Assembly (NCBI RefSeq): GCF_029229925.1 | Contig: NZ_CP107254.1 | Span: 1,984,001-2,048,000, forward strand | DNA length: 64,000 nucleotides | DNA from: Halorhabdus sp. BNX81 | GTDB lineage: Archaea; Halobacteriota; Halobacteria; Halobacteriales; Haloarculaceae | Direction: 5' to 3' | Shown here: positions 37,827 through 45,474 of the stretch, one piece after another | How positions within the stretch are numbered: the stretch's first letter is position 1 | Layout: each line of letters starts with the position of its first letter | Position numbers and translations under genes: made by a program | The notes under the pieces: generated by a model | What the model was told of the DNA's origin: nothing | Database searches by the model: none | What the model saw: the letters and a program-made list of their open reading frames with translations, nothing else

Positions 37827-38360
37827 TCAGGACTCGGCCGGGCTATCGACGACCGGCGGCGGATCGCAATCCTCGCAAGCATCGAGGAATGAGCGCAGAG
37901 AATCAGTCAGATCGCGCTCGCGAAACGCCCCAAGACCGGCCTGGTAGCGCTCGCGCGTTCGAGTCGAGGCAGTGCTACAGACGAGTTCGGCAAGGCCGGT
38001 GGTTTCGCCGGTGTAAGCCAGCCCAGCCCGGTAGAAGGCCTCGTAGGCGAGCGGGTTGTTGACCCCGGCTTTCACTTCGTCGTAGCCCCGGTCGTGGGCC
38101 CGATCGACGACGAATCGAAGCAATCGCGATCCGATCCCCTCGTCACGTCGGTCGTCGCGAACAGTCACATACCGGATGCGGAGACAGTCGTCGTCGGTTC
38201 GATCGGCGTCGAACGCCGCCGCCGCGACGACGACACCGTCCTCCCGCGCGACAGCCTTGCCGGTACGCGGGATGACGAACTTCCCGGCATAGGCGAAGTG
38301 CTCATGATCGAGAGATAGCGTCGGTCCGTCGGAAGGCCAGCCGAGTAGAGAGTACTCCAC
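37827..38360 (-). CDS. GNAT-family N-acetyltransferase
   Basis: 177 residues. The acetyl-CoA-binding motif A is visible near residues 62-92: LRIRYVTVRDDRRDEGIGSR followed by LLRFVVDRAHDRGYD, with the R-x-x-G-x-G/S signature. Motif B-like NNPLAYEAFYRAGLAYTGE lies near 105. The substrate (protein N-terminus, small amine) is not deducible. It stands alone between fen1 and a small conserved-looking gene, 72 nt upstream of fen1 on the same strand. Confidence 0.87.
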   Translation of the reverse strand: MEYSLLGWPSDGPTLSLDHEHFAYAGKFVIPRTGKAVAREDGVVVAAAAFDADRTDDDCLRIRYVTVRDDRRDEGIGSRLLRFVVDRAHDRGYDEVKAGVNNPLAYEAFYRAGLAYTGETTGLAELVCSTASTRTRERYQAGLGAFRERDLTDSLRSFLDACEDCDPPPVVDSPAES

Positions 38361-38526
38361 ACCGGACGCTTTGAGATGGAGAGAGAAGTGATTGACCCCC
38401 GATCAACGCCGGACTAAGCAGGCCGTCGCCAGCCGTCGATCATCCGTGTGATCTCGAGCGCTGGGCTGTTGGCCATCGAGAGCCGACCGGCACAGGATCG
38501 GAGTGTGACAGTGAGAACGCGACGCG

Positions 38527-38694
38527 TTAGCGAAAGTCCTCGGGGGACACCGTCACAGACGACTGTACCCAGGCTGTGTAATTCTCCCGGTCGTAGATGA
38601 TGAACTTCTCGTCGCTGAGGATCAGCTGGGCGTAACGGTCATCCGGCTGTCGGTGTTGCCGGTCGGCCATGTCGTCCGTTGGCGGTGCGCTCAT
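38527..38694 (-). CDS. 55-aa small protein
   Basis: A short frame on the minus strand: MSAPPTDDMADRQHRQPDDR, then YAQLILSDEKFIIYDREN, then YTAWVQSSVTVSPEDFR. The hydrophobic pattern of the second half looks like a folded beta-strand peptide, and similar small proteins occur in other haloarchaea (recalled as a DUF7331-like group, not checked). A TATA-like TTTATG near 38757-38762 sits about 65 nt upstream. A shorter start at an internal ATG (38670) is possible. Function unknown. Confidence 0.65.
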   Translation of the reverse strand: MSAPPTDDMADRQHRQPDDRYAQLILSDEKFIIYDRENYTAWVQSSVTVSPEDFR

Positions 38695-38797
38695 AGTGGG
38701 TCACAGTGGCTTGGATGCCACGTTTTCCTCCTGGGCAAAGTTGGTCACGCCATCGGCATAAACGCTCGTACCGGATTATCATATCGAATAACAACTG

Positions 38798-39076
38798 ACG
38801 GGGGCCGGGTGACGGAAAGTAATGCCTCAAAGCGCCGCCGAATCGCGGGCGTAGCTCAGGCCAGTGGCGAGTGAACTCGCCAGGACGACGTTGTGATACT
38901 CGGCAAGGGCAAAAATACTGGAAGGGATCTCGGTCGTCGAGGAAACCGAAAGCGCCCTGCGGCGAGTCAAACACCGCCCCCACGGCGGACGAACAGACAT
39001 TCAATAGTCGATGGGTTCGTCGCTGGCCCATAGAACCCGGCGGTCGAAACGGGAACGCCCAAGTCCCCGGCCCCGT
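38798..39076 (+). ncRNA. candidate structured RNA, or structured leader of the DUF3054 gene
   Basis: About 280 nt without a credible protein frame. The two ends are complementary: ACGGGG(G)CCGGG at 38798-38809 pairs with CCCGGCCCCGT at 39066-39076, about 11 bp with one bulged G. Inside are local hairpins: GGCGAG-TGAA-CTCGCC at 38866-38881, TCGGT/ACCGA at 38930-38949, CCGCC/GGCGG at 38974-38988, GACGAAC/GTTCGTC at 38988-39021, and ATGGG/CCCAT at 39011-39031. An AT-rich TATA-like patch (ATTATCATAT) precedes the 5' end by about 20 nt. The order of some motifs recalls RNase P RNA, but its conserved P4 core is missing. Strand and family are uncertain. Confidence 0.4.
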
Positions 39077-39087
39077 TCTCCCCGGAT

Positions 39088-39522
39088 ATGGGTGCTGTGA
39101 CCTCCATGCTCCGAAAGCGGGTCGACCTGTCGGCCACGACAGCGATCCTGGCCGCGGGTGACCTGGTCGCGATCGCCGCATTCGTGCTTATCGGCGCGGT
39201 ATACGGCCACGGCGAATCAGTCTCGAACGTCGGGAGACACGTCGGAACCTTCCTCCCCTTTCTGATCGGCTGGCTGCTCGCGACACTGCTGGGAAGCCTC
39301 TATACCACCGACGCACGGCGGTCGATTCTACGGGCGGTCTCCTGGACGATTCCGGCCTGGATCACCGCAGCACTGATCGGCCAGGTACTCCGCGCATCGT
39401 CGCTGTTTCACGGCTCGTTCTCGCCGATCTTTCTGCTTATCTCCATACTGGTTGGACTGGCGCTGTTGGTCCCCTGGCGGGCGGCCGTCGCCTACTGGCT
39501 CGGCGGCGGCACGCTGACCTGA
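39088..39522 (+). CDS. DUF3054 membrane protein
   Basis: 144 residues with four membrane helices: ATTAILAAGDLVAIAAFVLIG near residue 18, FLPFLIGWLLATLLGSLY near 55, a third around AVSWTIPAWITAALIG, and FLLISILVGLALLVPWR near 115. The D-x-x-A start of the first helix and LIGWLLA are typical of DUF3054, a family of unknown function in archaea and actinobacteria. An alternative ATG lies at 39106. Its start lies 11 nt after the 3' arm of the candidate structured RNA. Confidence 0.8.
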   Translation: MGAVTSMLRKRVDLSATTAILAAGDLVAIAAFVLIGAVYGHGESVSNVGRHVGTFLPFLIGWLLATLLGSLYTTDARRSILRAVSWTIPAWITAALIGQVLRASSLFHGSFSPIFLLISILVGLALLVPWRAAVAYWLGGGTLT

Positions 39523-39780
39523 GGTCACAGACGAATCGCCATCCCGACTACAGTGTCGACTGTTTCAGGTTCTTTCATCGGCCACGATTCGAAGTAGTCT
39601 CACAGGCCCGGTACCAGTCCGTCGGCTATTTCGAGCACCGAAATAGCCGACATAAGTTATGTAAATATTTTCCTGAACCATAGGAAATAAGTTGAACGGA
39701 ATCAACATGAGTTATAACGGGTTATACGAATGAATATGAGAAATGTTTTTGTAGCCACAGTTTGTATATTATAATAGACC
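39523..39780. other. AT-rich intergenic region with inverted repeats
   Basis: 258 nt, strongly AT-rich in its right half. It holds a 13-bp perfect hairpin (39621-39651), an imperfect TTCCT/AGGAA repeat (39670-39686), GTTGA/TCAAC (39691-39706) and TATAAC/GTTATA (39713-39726). A TATA-like GTTTTTGTAG (about 39745-39754) precedes the small membrane protein gene. No gene was seen in it. Confidence 0.6.
39621..39651. repeat. 13-bp perfect inverted repeat
   Basis: Arms GTCGGCTATTTCG and CGAAATAGCCGAC with a 5-nt loop AGCAC, about 100 nt past the DUF3054 stop. No T run follows, so it may be a regulatory hairpin or a DNA-binding site more than a terminator. Confidence 0.7.
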
Positions 39781-39993
39781 ATGATGGAATACTACGACCT
39801 GGTCCTCGGACTCATTCCGCTCGTCCTGGTCAGCGGCGCGGGAGTGCTCACCAGCATCGGCGTTGCCCCCATCGCTGCGATGTCGATCGCCTCGCTGGTG
39901 GCAGTTGGCCTCATCGTCCACGGGCTGTTCGTCCGCAATCCGATCGAGACAACGCGAGAGGCCAAGCAGGGGGCATCGCGTTTCGCCGACTGA
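39781..39993 (+). CDS. small two-helix membrane protein
   Basis: 70 residues. Two hydrophobic segments, YYDLVLGLIPLVLVSGAGVL and APIAAMSIASLVAVGLIVHG, followed by a short charged tail. ATGs at 39781 and 39784 are both possible. A TATA-like GTTTTTGTAG about 30 nt upstream suggests leaderless transcription. Similar tiny membrane proteins are recurrent in haloarchaea; function unknown. Confidence 0.65.
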   Translation: MMEYYDLVLGLIPLVLVSGAGVLTSIGVAPIAAMSIASLVAVGLIVHGLFVRNPIETTREAKQGASRFAD

Positions 39994-40100
39994 GTGGCCG
40001 CATAGCGCACCGAACGATGTCGTCCCGTGATCTCTGTCGCCTTCCCGTTCCTCCGGTCGCTTCCAGTACTCCTTGTTGATCAACTCCGCACGGCTATCAG

Positions 40101-41159
40101 TCAGAAGTACGGCCCGAGCCCGAGCGTCTCGACCAGCGACATCCCGGTAGCGAGCGCACCGACAAGATACCCGGCGATCGCCCCGCCGTTCAAAAGCGGG
40201 AGGGCGGCGTGTGCGCGCCCGGCAAGGACCATCCGTAACAGCACGGCCAGCCCGAGAAATGTCCCGACCACGGCGGTAGCCGCGGGCACGGCGATCGAGA
40301 ACGCGCCGATATCGACGGTCGGAACGGACGCGTCCGCGAAAAAGGCGACGGAGGCGACCAGCACCGTCGGAATGATCGCGTCGCCGAGTCCGATGAACAG
40401 TGCCTCACGATCCTCGAGTGGATCGTCGTCTTCGTCCTCGATGTCATCGGAGTCAGCTTCGACATCCTCGTCGGTCGTCTCTCCCTCGCTCCCGTCGGTT
40501 GAGCCGTCGTCGCCACTCTCAGAGCCATCCGCGACCGCCGCTGAATCCGCCCGAAAGGAATAGCCAAGCGACATCGGCGCGACCAGCACGACGGGGACTT
40601 TCAAATCCATCACGCCGGAGGCGATTGTCAGCATATGCTCGGTGCCGTACACGCTGATGACATCGTAGACAGCCAGCACGGAGAGCAAGACCAGGGCAGG
40701 AAACACGCCGAAGGTGATGCCGAACAGGCCGGCCGCCCCCGCACCCATGACGGCCCCCGTGGCGTCGATGACATACCACTCCGGATAGACGTACAGCGCG
40801 ATTCCGAGCGCGAGCGCGCCGAGCAACGCGGCACCATGGAGGCCGTCCCCGATCGGCAGCGTAACGACGGGCGGAAGCAGCATCGAGAGGACGATGAAGG
40901 CGATGTACGCCCCGGTCGCGACGATCATGCCGCGGATCGCCCACTGGACCTCGTACTTGAACGCGGCGAGCAACACGCCGGTCATCACGAGGACCGCACC
41001 GATGTACAACAGGCTATTGACCGGGTTCTGTGGGTCCTCGACCGCCTGGAGTCCCGCCGTTTTGAACGGGTCGACCAGCGCGAGCGCGCCGAGTTGGACG
41101 AACAGGAAAATCGAAACGATCACCGAAATCGAAAGCGCGAGTCCACGGTACCGAGCCAT
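40101..41159 (-). CDS. presenilin-like intramembrane aspartyl protease
   Basis: 352 residues with about nine membrane helices. The two catalytic aspartates of the GxGD family are present: LAVYDVISVYGTEHM near residue 165 (YD motif) and LFIGLGDAIIPTVLV near 258 (GLGD motif). The third motif PAL is seen as AALPLLNGGAIAG near 325. A Ser/Asp/Glu-rich insert of about 45 residues lies between helices 6 and 7, where the cytoplasmic loop belongs. Archaeal PSH proteins cut membrane-bound substrates such as signal peptides. The ATG at 41159 fits the first helix. Confidence 0.92.
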   Translation of the reverse strand: MARYRGLALSISVIVSIFLFVQLGALALVDPFKTAGLQAVEDPQNPVNSLLYIGAVLVMTGVLLAAFKYEVQWAIRGMIVATGAYIAFIVLSMLLPPVVTLPIGDGLHGAALLGALALGIALYVYPEWYVIDATGAVMGAGAAGLFGITFGVFPALVLLSVLAVYDVISVYGTEHMLTIASGVMDLKVPVVLVAPMSLGYSFRADSAAVADGSESGDDGSTDGSEGETTDEDVEADSDDIEDEDDDPLEDREALFIGLGDAIIPTVLVASVAFFADASVPTVDIGAFSIAVPAATAVVGTFLGLAVLLRMVLAGRAHAALPLLNGGAIAGYLVGALATGMSLVETLGLGPYF

Positions 41160-41222
41160 ACAGTATCCCTCGGGACGGCGTCGGGAAAAGTGATTTCGGT
41201 CCGGCGACAACCGGGAGTCGGC

Positions 41223-41450
41223 TCACCGATAATACAGCGGCTGGCCGACAAGCGCTGGCGGGTGAACACTGTCGACCGGCGAGACCGCGAGATACGGCCG
41301 CTCGACCGGCCCGAACACGTCGACGACGCGGCCGACCGTCGCCAGGGAGTCGTCGATGACGCTCGTTCCGATATCAGGATGGGTTTCGTCGGGACACTGC
41401 ACGACGGCCACACTTTGAGCGATCCCCCGAACCTCCCCGGCTCGGCGCAT
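41223..41450 (-). CDS. gar1: H/ACA RNP subunit Gar1
   Basis: 75 residues; a partner of Cbf5 in guide-RNA-directed pseudouridylation. The beta-barrel core has EVRGIAQSVAVVQCPDETHP, GTSVIDDSLATVGRVVDVFG, then PVERPYLAVSPVD. The ATG at 41450 overlaps the srp19 stop by one base (TGATG), which favours it over the GTG at 41453. Operon srp19-gar1, both small RNP proteins, is a known archaeal pairing. Confidence 0.93.
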   Translation of the reverse strand: MRRAGEVRGIAQSVAVVQCPDETHPDIGTSVIDDSLATVGRVVDVFGPVERPYLAVSPVDSVHPPALVGQPLYYR

Positions 41451-41728
41451 CACTCGCGGAGCGCGGCGACGTAGGCCGCCACGGCTCCCAGGAGGTCACT
41501 CTTCGTTGCGTCGTCGGCATCCTTCACGAGGACGCGGCCACGGGTCTCGTACTCCCGCGGATAGGTTTTCTCGCGTTCGATCACTGCGTCGTAGCCAACC
41601 TGCTGGACCGCCTTGGCGATCTCCTCGACCGTCGGCTCCTCGACAGCAAGATCTTTCGAGACGCGTCGGCCCTCGCTTCGCGTGCGCTCGGCATCGAGGG
41701 CCGCCGGCCAGATGACGTTCTCGACCAT
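41450..41728 (-). CDS. srp19: signal recognition particle protein SRP19
   Basis: 92 residues; binds 7S RNA helices 6 and 8 to allow SRP54 loading. [20 protein letters not shown] at the N-terminus is the hallmark (W-P-x-Y/A-x-D), followed by [20 protein letters not shown] and RGRVLVKD. Coupled to gar1 by a one-base overlap. Confidence 0.95.
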   Translation of the reverse strand: MVENVIWPAALDAERTRSEGRRVSKDLAVEEPTVEEIAKAVQQVGYDAVIEREKTYPREYETRGRVLVKDADDATKSDLLGAVAAYVAALRE

Positions 41729-41760
41729 GTGTCCCGGTCGTCGGCCCAGGGGTAAACCCC

Positions 41761-43323
41761 TTACTGGTCACGTCCACTCGTCTCCGCGACTGACGGAACC
41801 ACCGCCGTGAGGTCGATGGGTTCGACCAGCTCGGCAGCGCGATCGAACGGATCGCCCTGGGGTGCCATGCGATCGGGACGCTCCACGCCGGCCTGCTCGA
41901 AGACGTTCTCGACGAACGCGTCCCGGAGTCTCCGGTTCTCGAAGCAGCCGTGGAGATACGTCCCGAGTACCTGCTGGTTCGCGACGCTCTCCGGGCCGAT
42001 AGGTCGGGCCACACCGTCCGGAACTGTCGTCTCGCCCATGTGGATCTCGTACCCGGAGACGTCCCCCGTCGCGCCCGCGACCGGGCCGACACACGTCACC
42101 TCGTAGGTCGCCGCAGTTACACGCTTCTCGGTCGAAAAATGGGTCTCGACGGGAAGCAACTCAAGGCCAGCGACCGTCCCGGTCGCCGTCGTGCTCTCGA
42201 CGCCGACGTTCCGGAGCCGCTCGCCGAGTAACTGATAGCCGCCACAGATCCCCACGATCGGCCCGTCGAACGAACCGATCGCGTCACCGAGTCGCGAGTC
42301 CCGTACTGCGAGCAGGTCGTCGACGGTATTCTTCGTCCCCGGCAGAGCGAGCGCGTCAGCGGTCGCGGCCCCACTGTCGAGTGGCAGGAACTCGACGCGG
42401 ACGCCTGGTTCACGGGCCAGCGGTGCCACGTCGGCCACGTTCGAGAGGTGTGGAAGTCGCGGGATGCCGACCGTGACGCAGTCGTCCGGCGGGACACCGT
42501 CGTCATCGCCCCACGTGCCGCGCTCGCCCGCCGACGGGAGCGAGAGGCTATCTTCTGCGGGCAATCCGGGATCGTCGTGAGGCAGGACGGCAACGACCGG
42601 GACGCCCGTCCGTTCTTCGATCGCCGCAAGGCCGGGTTCGAGCAGTGAACGATCGCCCCGGAACTTGTTGATCACGAGCCCGACCACTCGGTCACGGAGA
42701 TCCTCGGGGAGCAGTTCGAGCGTGCCATAGAGACTGGCGAAGACGCCACCGCGTTCGATGTCGCCGACCAGCAGGATCGACGCGTCGGCGAAGCGCGCGG
42801 TCTCGACGTTCGCCAGATCCCGGTCCTGGAGATTGATCTCGGCGATCGAGCCCGCGCCTTCGGCGACGATCACGTCGTGGCGGGCGGCGAGCCGATTGTA
42901 GGCCTCGCGGGCGGCCCGACGGGCGCGGTCCCAGTGGTCCTCGTAGTACGTCCCCGCGGCGAAGTGACCCACGGACTCGCCGTCGATGACCAGTTGACTC
43001 TCGCCGTCGCCTCGCGGTTTGAGCAGGACGGGATTGTGATCGGTCGTCGGTACCACGCCGGCGGCCCGGGCCTGGACATACTGTGCAATGCCGATCTCGC
43101 CGTAGGCGTCAGGATCGCCGTCCGCGAGTTCGCTGTCATCCCCCTCGCCGACGGTCCCGACCGCACCCGGTTTGAATCCCACCCGGGCGTTGTTGGACAT
43201 GTTCTGGGCCTTGAACGGCGCGACGGAGACGCCCCGGTCGGCCAGCCGCCGGCAGAGCCCGGCGACGATCGTACTCTTCCCGACGTGACTGGCCGTCCCG
43301 GCGACCAGAACAGTTCGTCCCAT
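41761..43323 (-). CDS. cbiP: adenosylcobyric acid synthase (glutamine-hydrolysing)
   Basis: Amidates four side chains of adenosylcobyrinic acid diamide to cobyric acid. 520 residues. The N-terminal P-loop-like synthetase domain has [20 protein letters not shown], then [13 protein letters not shown] and [13 protein letters not shown]. The C-terminal class I-type glutaminase domain carries the nucleophile in [15 protein letters not shown] near 340 and [13 protein letters not shown]. The ATG at 43323 is at the family start; longer frames cross the regulatory region. It faces away from satD, with the shared promoter between them. Confidence 0.95.
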   Translation of the reverse strand: MGRTVLVAGTASHVGKSTIVAGLCRRLADRGVSVAPFKAQNMSNNARVGFKPGAVGTVGEGDDSELADGDPDAYGEIGIAQYVQARAAGVVPTTDHNPVLLKPRGDGESQLVIDGESVGHFAAGTYYEDHWDRARRAAREAYNRLAARHDVIVAEGAGSIAEINLQDRDLANVETARFADASILLVGDIERGGVFASLYGTLELLPEDLRDRVVGLVINKFRGDRSLLEPGLAAIEERTGVPVVAVLPHDDPGLPAEDSLSLPSAGERGTWGDDDGVPPDDCVTVGIPRLPHLSNVADVAPLAREPGVRVEFLPLDSGAATADALALPGTKNTVDDLLAVRDSRLGDAIGSFDGPIVGICGGYQLLGERLRNVGVESTTATGTVAGLELLPVETHFSTEKRVTAATYEVTCVGPVAGATGDVSGYEIHMGETTVPDGVARPIGPESVANQQVLGTYLHGCFENRRLRDAFVENVFEQAGVERPDRMAPQGDPFDRAAELVEPIDLTAVVPSVAETSGRDQ

Positions 43324-43430
43324 CTGCTGGCCATTTCTGGGAGTCGGGGAGACACGTGTCTTTCGACCGGTCCTGCGGTCAGTGACAGCGTCGAGGGGAG
43401 AAGAGAGGTGAGGGGTTCCCGCCACTCGAA

Positions 43431-43539
43431 TCAACCATATATAGTTGAACTCCACGCAAACAACTTTTTTCAGTTGAATCTTTGACGATGATGAGACTAT
43501 ATCGGTTGAACCAAAGCGCATAAACCAGAAGTGGTTGAA
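43431..43539. promoter_or_regulatory. shared cbiP/satD promoter with repeated GTTGAA boxes
   Basis: Between the two divergent genes. GTTGAA occurs at 43444-43449, 43473-43478, 43505-43510 and 43534-43539, spaced 29, 32 and 29 nt. Two boxes form inverted repeats: TCAAC...GTTGA at 43431-43448 around CATATATA, and CAACT...AGTTG at 43460-43476. The TATATA inside the first is the likely TATA box for cbiP. GCATAAACC (43518-43526) is the likely TATA box for satD, 23-31 nt before its ATG. The arrangement suggests a regulator that covers both promoters. Confidence 0.5.
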
Positions 43540-43548
43540 TACTCACGC

Positions 43549-44199
43549 ATGACCACCCGACGCTGTGTCGTCATCGGCGACGTGATCGGGTCCCGCGAGG
43601 TGGACGATCGCACGGCGTTGCGGGATCGTCTCGAAACCGGGCTCGAAGCGGTCAACGACGCGCTTGCTGATCGGCTCGTCGCCCCCTTCGCGACGCTGAA
43701 AGGCGTCGACGAGGTCGGCGGCGTCCTGGAATCCCCGGAGGGAGCCTACCGTGCACTTCAGTTGTTGACCGAGGCGATCCATCCGACCACGATGCGGGTG
43801 GCGATCGTTCATGGGTCGGTCGACATCGGTGCAAACACTGGTGACGTCGCCGAGATGGATGGCCCGGCGTTTCACACGGCCGACGACGCGCTCGGACGAC
43901 TCGACGAACGCGAACGCCTCGTTGCCCTGTCCTTCGAGGAGGCCCATTCGTGGCAGGTCGGCTTGATCGAAGCGCAGATGGAACTGCTCTCGATGTGGAA
44001 GGAAGCGTGGACGCCACGGCAGGCAGAGGTCGTCCGGACCTACCGCGACGCGGCGACGATGGGAGCCGCAGCGAAACGGCTTGGTGTCTCAGTGCAATCA
44101 GTCTCGAAGACGCTCAAGCGTGCGCGGGCCGTGACGATCATCGAGATAGAGGAGACACTCGAGACGGCACTGTCTCACCTCGCGGAGGGGACGCCATGA
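43549..44199 (+). CDS. SatD-family protein with C-terminal helix-turn-helix
   Basis: 216 residues. The N-terminal half (CCVVIGDV-like CVVIGDVIGSREVDDRTALR, residues 5-25, and MRVAIVHGSVDIG near 84) resembles the SatD/nucleotidyl-cyclase-like fold. The C-terminal part is a sigma-70-region-4-like HTH: TPRQAEVVRTYRDAATMGAA, then KRLGVSVQSVSKTLKRARA. It is therefore a likely DNA-binding sensor. It sits in the cobalamin locus and is preceded by the GTTGAA boxes, so autoregulation and control of cbiP are possible (inference). Coupled by ATGA overlap to a membrane protein gene. Confidence 0.82.
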   Translation: MTTRRCVVIGDVIGSREVDDRTALRDRLETGLEAVNDALADRLVAPFATLKGVDEVGGVLESPEGAYRALQLLTEAIHPTTMRVAIVHGSVDIGANTGDVAEMDGPAFHTADDALGRLDERERLVALSFEEAHSWQVGLIEAQMELLSMWKEAWTPRQAEVVRTYRDAATMGAAAKRLGVSVQSVSKTLKRARAVTIIEIEETLETALSHLAEGTP

Positions 44200-44642
44200 A
44201 TCGCTGGACTGCAGCGTCGCTGGTCCTGGCGGGAGTCTCTATCGCCCTGCTGATCGCGTCCGCGCCGGCGACCGTCACGAGCGACGTCGAACTCGAGTGG
44301 ATCGGCACGGTCCTCGGCGGCTACGGCCTCCTCGTGGCAACAAGTGGCTACGTCGTCGACGGCACGCTCCGGTTTGCGGGCGCGGAAGTCAGCGGCGAAG
44401 AGGCGGACACCGGCCGGGCAGTCGGCAAGGTCGAGAACGTTCTCATCCTCACACTGACCCTGCTCTCGGCGTACACCGCCCTCGGCCTCGTCTTCACCGC
44501 GAAGTCGATCGTTCGCTGGCAGGATATCACGAGCGGCAACACGACGTACTATCTGACCGGAAGCGTCGCCAATGTCACCTACTCACTCGTCTACGGCGTC
44601 GTGATGGCTGCGTTGATACCCGGTCTGTCGGTGTCCCTCTGA
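44196..44642 (+). CDS. small membrane protein coupled to the SatD-like gene
   Basis: 148 residues, four hydrophobic segments: WTAASLVLAGVSIALLIASA, TVLGGYGLLVATSGYVV, VLILTLTLLSAYTALGLVF and TYSLVYGVVMAALIPGLSV. Its ATG overlaps the satD stop. In bacteria SatD is paired with a membrane protein SatE; the layout here is similar, though sequence identity with SatE was not testable. Likely a membrane partner or sensor. Convergent with cobA. Confidence 0.72.
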   Translation: MNRWTAASLVLAGVSIALLIASAPATVTSDVELEWIGTVLGGYGLLVATSGYVVDGTLRFAGAEVSGEEADTGRAVGKVENVLILTLTLLSAYTALGLVFTAKSIVRWQDITSGNTTYYLTGSVANVTYSLVYGVVMAALIPGLSVSL

Positions 44643-44660
44643 TGAGTGGTCCCGGCCTCC

Positions 44661-45380
44661 TCAGTACTCGGTCCCCTTCCGCGCCGGGTGCCCCGTCTCC
44701 AGCGGGTGGGCCTGTTTCTCGACGTGGCTGAGCAGGTCCGCCTCTCCTTCGAGGTATGCCGGATGCTCGTGGCCGCCGGTCAAAACGAGTTCGAGGCCGT
44801 CCGGCTTCACGGCGATCAGATCGAGCACGTCGTCGGGGTCGATCAACCCGCGGTTGGCCGCATACAGCACTTCGTCCAGAATCAGCATGTGGACACCGTC
44901 AGTCGGCGCACCGTCGAGCGCGAATGGCGTCGTTGGATCACGCTCGCCAGTGGCGTCGACGATCGCCCGGGCACGTTCCAGTGCTGCCCGTGCCCTGGCG
45001 GCGTGTTCGTCGTCCGCGGTGTCGTCCATGAAGCCGTGCCAGCCAACGTGGCCAGTGTTCTCGATGGTGTAGCCCGAGACGTGCTCGATCGCGTTGTACT
45101 CCCCGCGGACACCCTCGACCGAGGGTGTGCCACCTTTCATGAACTGGAGGACGTGCACGCGATAGCCGTGCCCGGCCGCACGCAAGCCCATCCCGAGGGC
45201 AGCCGTCGTCTTGCCCTTCCCGTCGCCCCACCACGCCTGGACGAGGCCGGATGCGTCGGGCGCGGCGGGGGCGATCACTTCGACATCCGGAACGGCCTCG
45301 GTCTCCGGCCCGCCGGTCGTCGCTGAAGAGTTACACTCGGTCGCCGATTCCACGCTGTCGTCGGTTGGATTTCGTGTCAT
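44661..45380 (-). CDS. cobA: cob(I)yrinic acid a,c-diamide adenosyltransferase
   Basis: Attaches the 5'-deoxyadenosyl group of ATP to the cobalt of corrinoids. 239 residues. The N-terminal about 45 are acidic and non-conserved. The inverted P-loop is QAWWGDGKGKTTAALGMGLR near 48, and HVLQFMKGGTPSVEGVRGEY near 75. Near 170 comes MLILDEVLYAANRGLIDPDD, followed by LVLTGGHEHPAYL and ADLLSHVEKQAHP. The ATG at 45380 is the first sensible start. Start of a run of minus-strand cobalamin genes up to btuF. Confidence 0.95.
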   Translation of the reverse strand: MTRNPTDDSVESATECNSSATTGGPETEAVPDVEVIAPAAPDASGLVQAWWGDGKGKTTAALGMGLRAAGHGYRVHVLQFMKGGTPSVEGVRGEYNAIEHVSGYTIENTGHVGWHGFMDDTADDEHAARARAALERARAIVDATGERDPTTPFALDGAPTDGVHMLILDEVLYAANRGLIDPDDVLDLIAVKPDGLELVLTGGHEHPAYLEGEADLLSHVEKQAHPLETGHPARKGTEY

Positions 45381-45474
45381 CGTGTTTGCTCCAGTGGTTC
45401 CGGCAGTAGTCCTCGATGGCCGGTCACGGATGGGGTGCCGGGGGAGCGCGCTGTCCACGCGGCGGTTCGGCCCG

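Noticed and set aside
38798-39076. Identification as RNase P RNA or SRP RNA
   Set aside because: The RNase P P4 core (GAAAGUCC pairing with CCGGCUU) and the SRP helix 8 motif (GGAAGGGAGCAG-type) are both absent, so no known name is given.
38639-39181. 180-codon open frame on the minus strand across the RNA candidate
   Set aside because: No domain, Arg/Pro/Gly-rich composition, and it overlaps both the 55-aa gene and the start of DUF3054.
43324-43548. Cobalamin riboswitch before cbiP or btuF
   Set aside because: No B12-box-like or long folded leader was recognised. The GTTGAA boxes and short leaders point to protein-based control.
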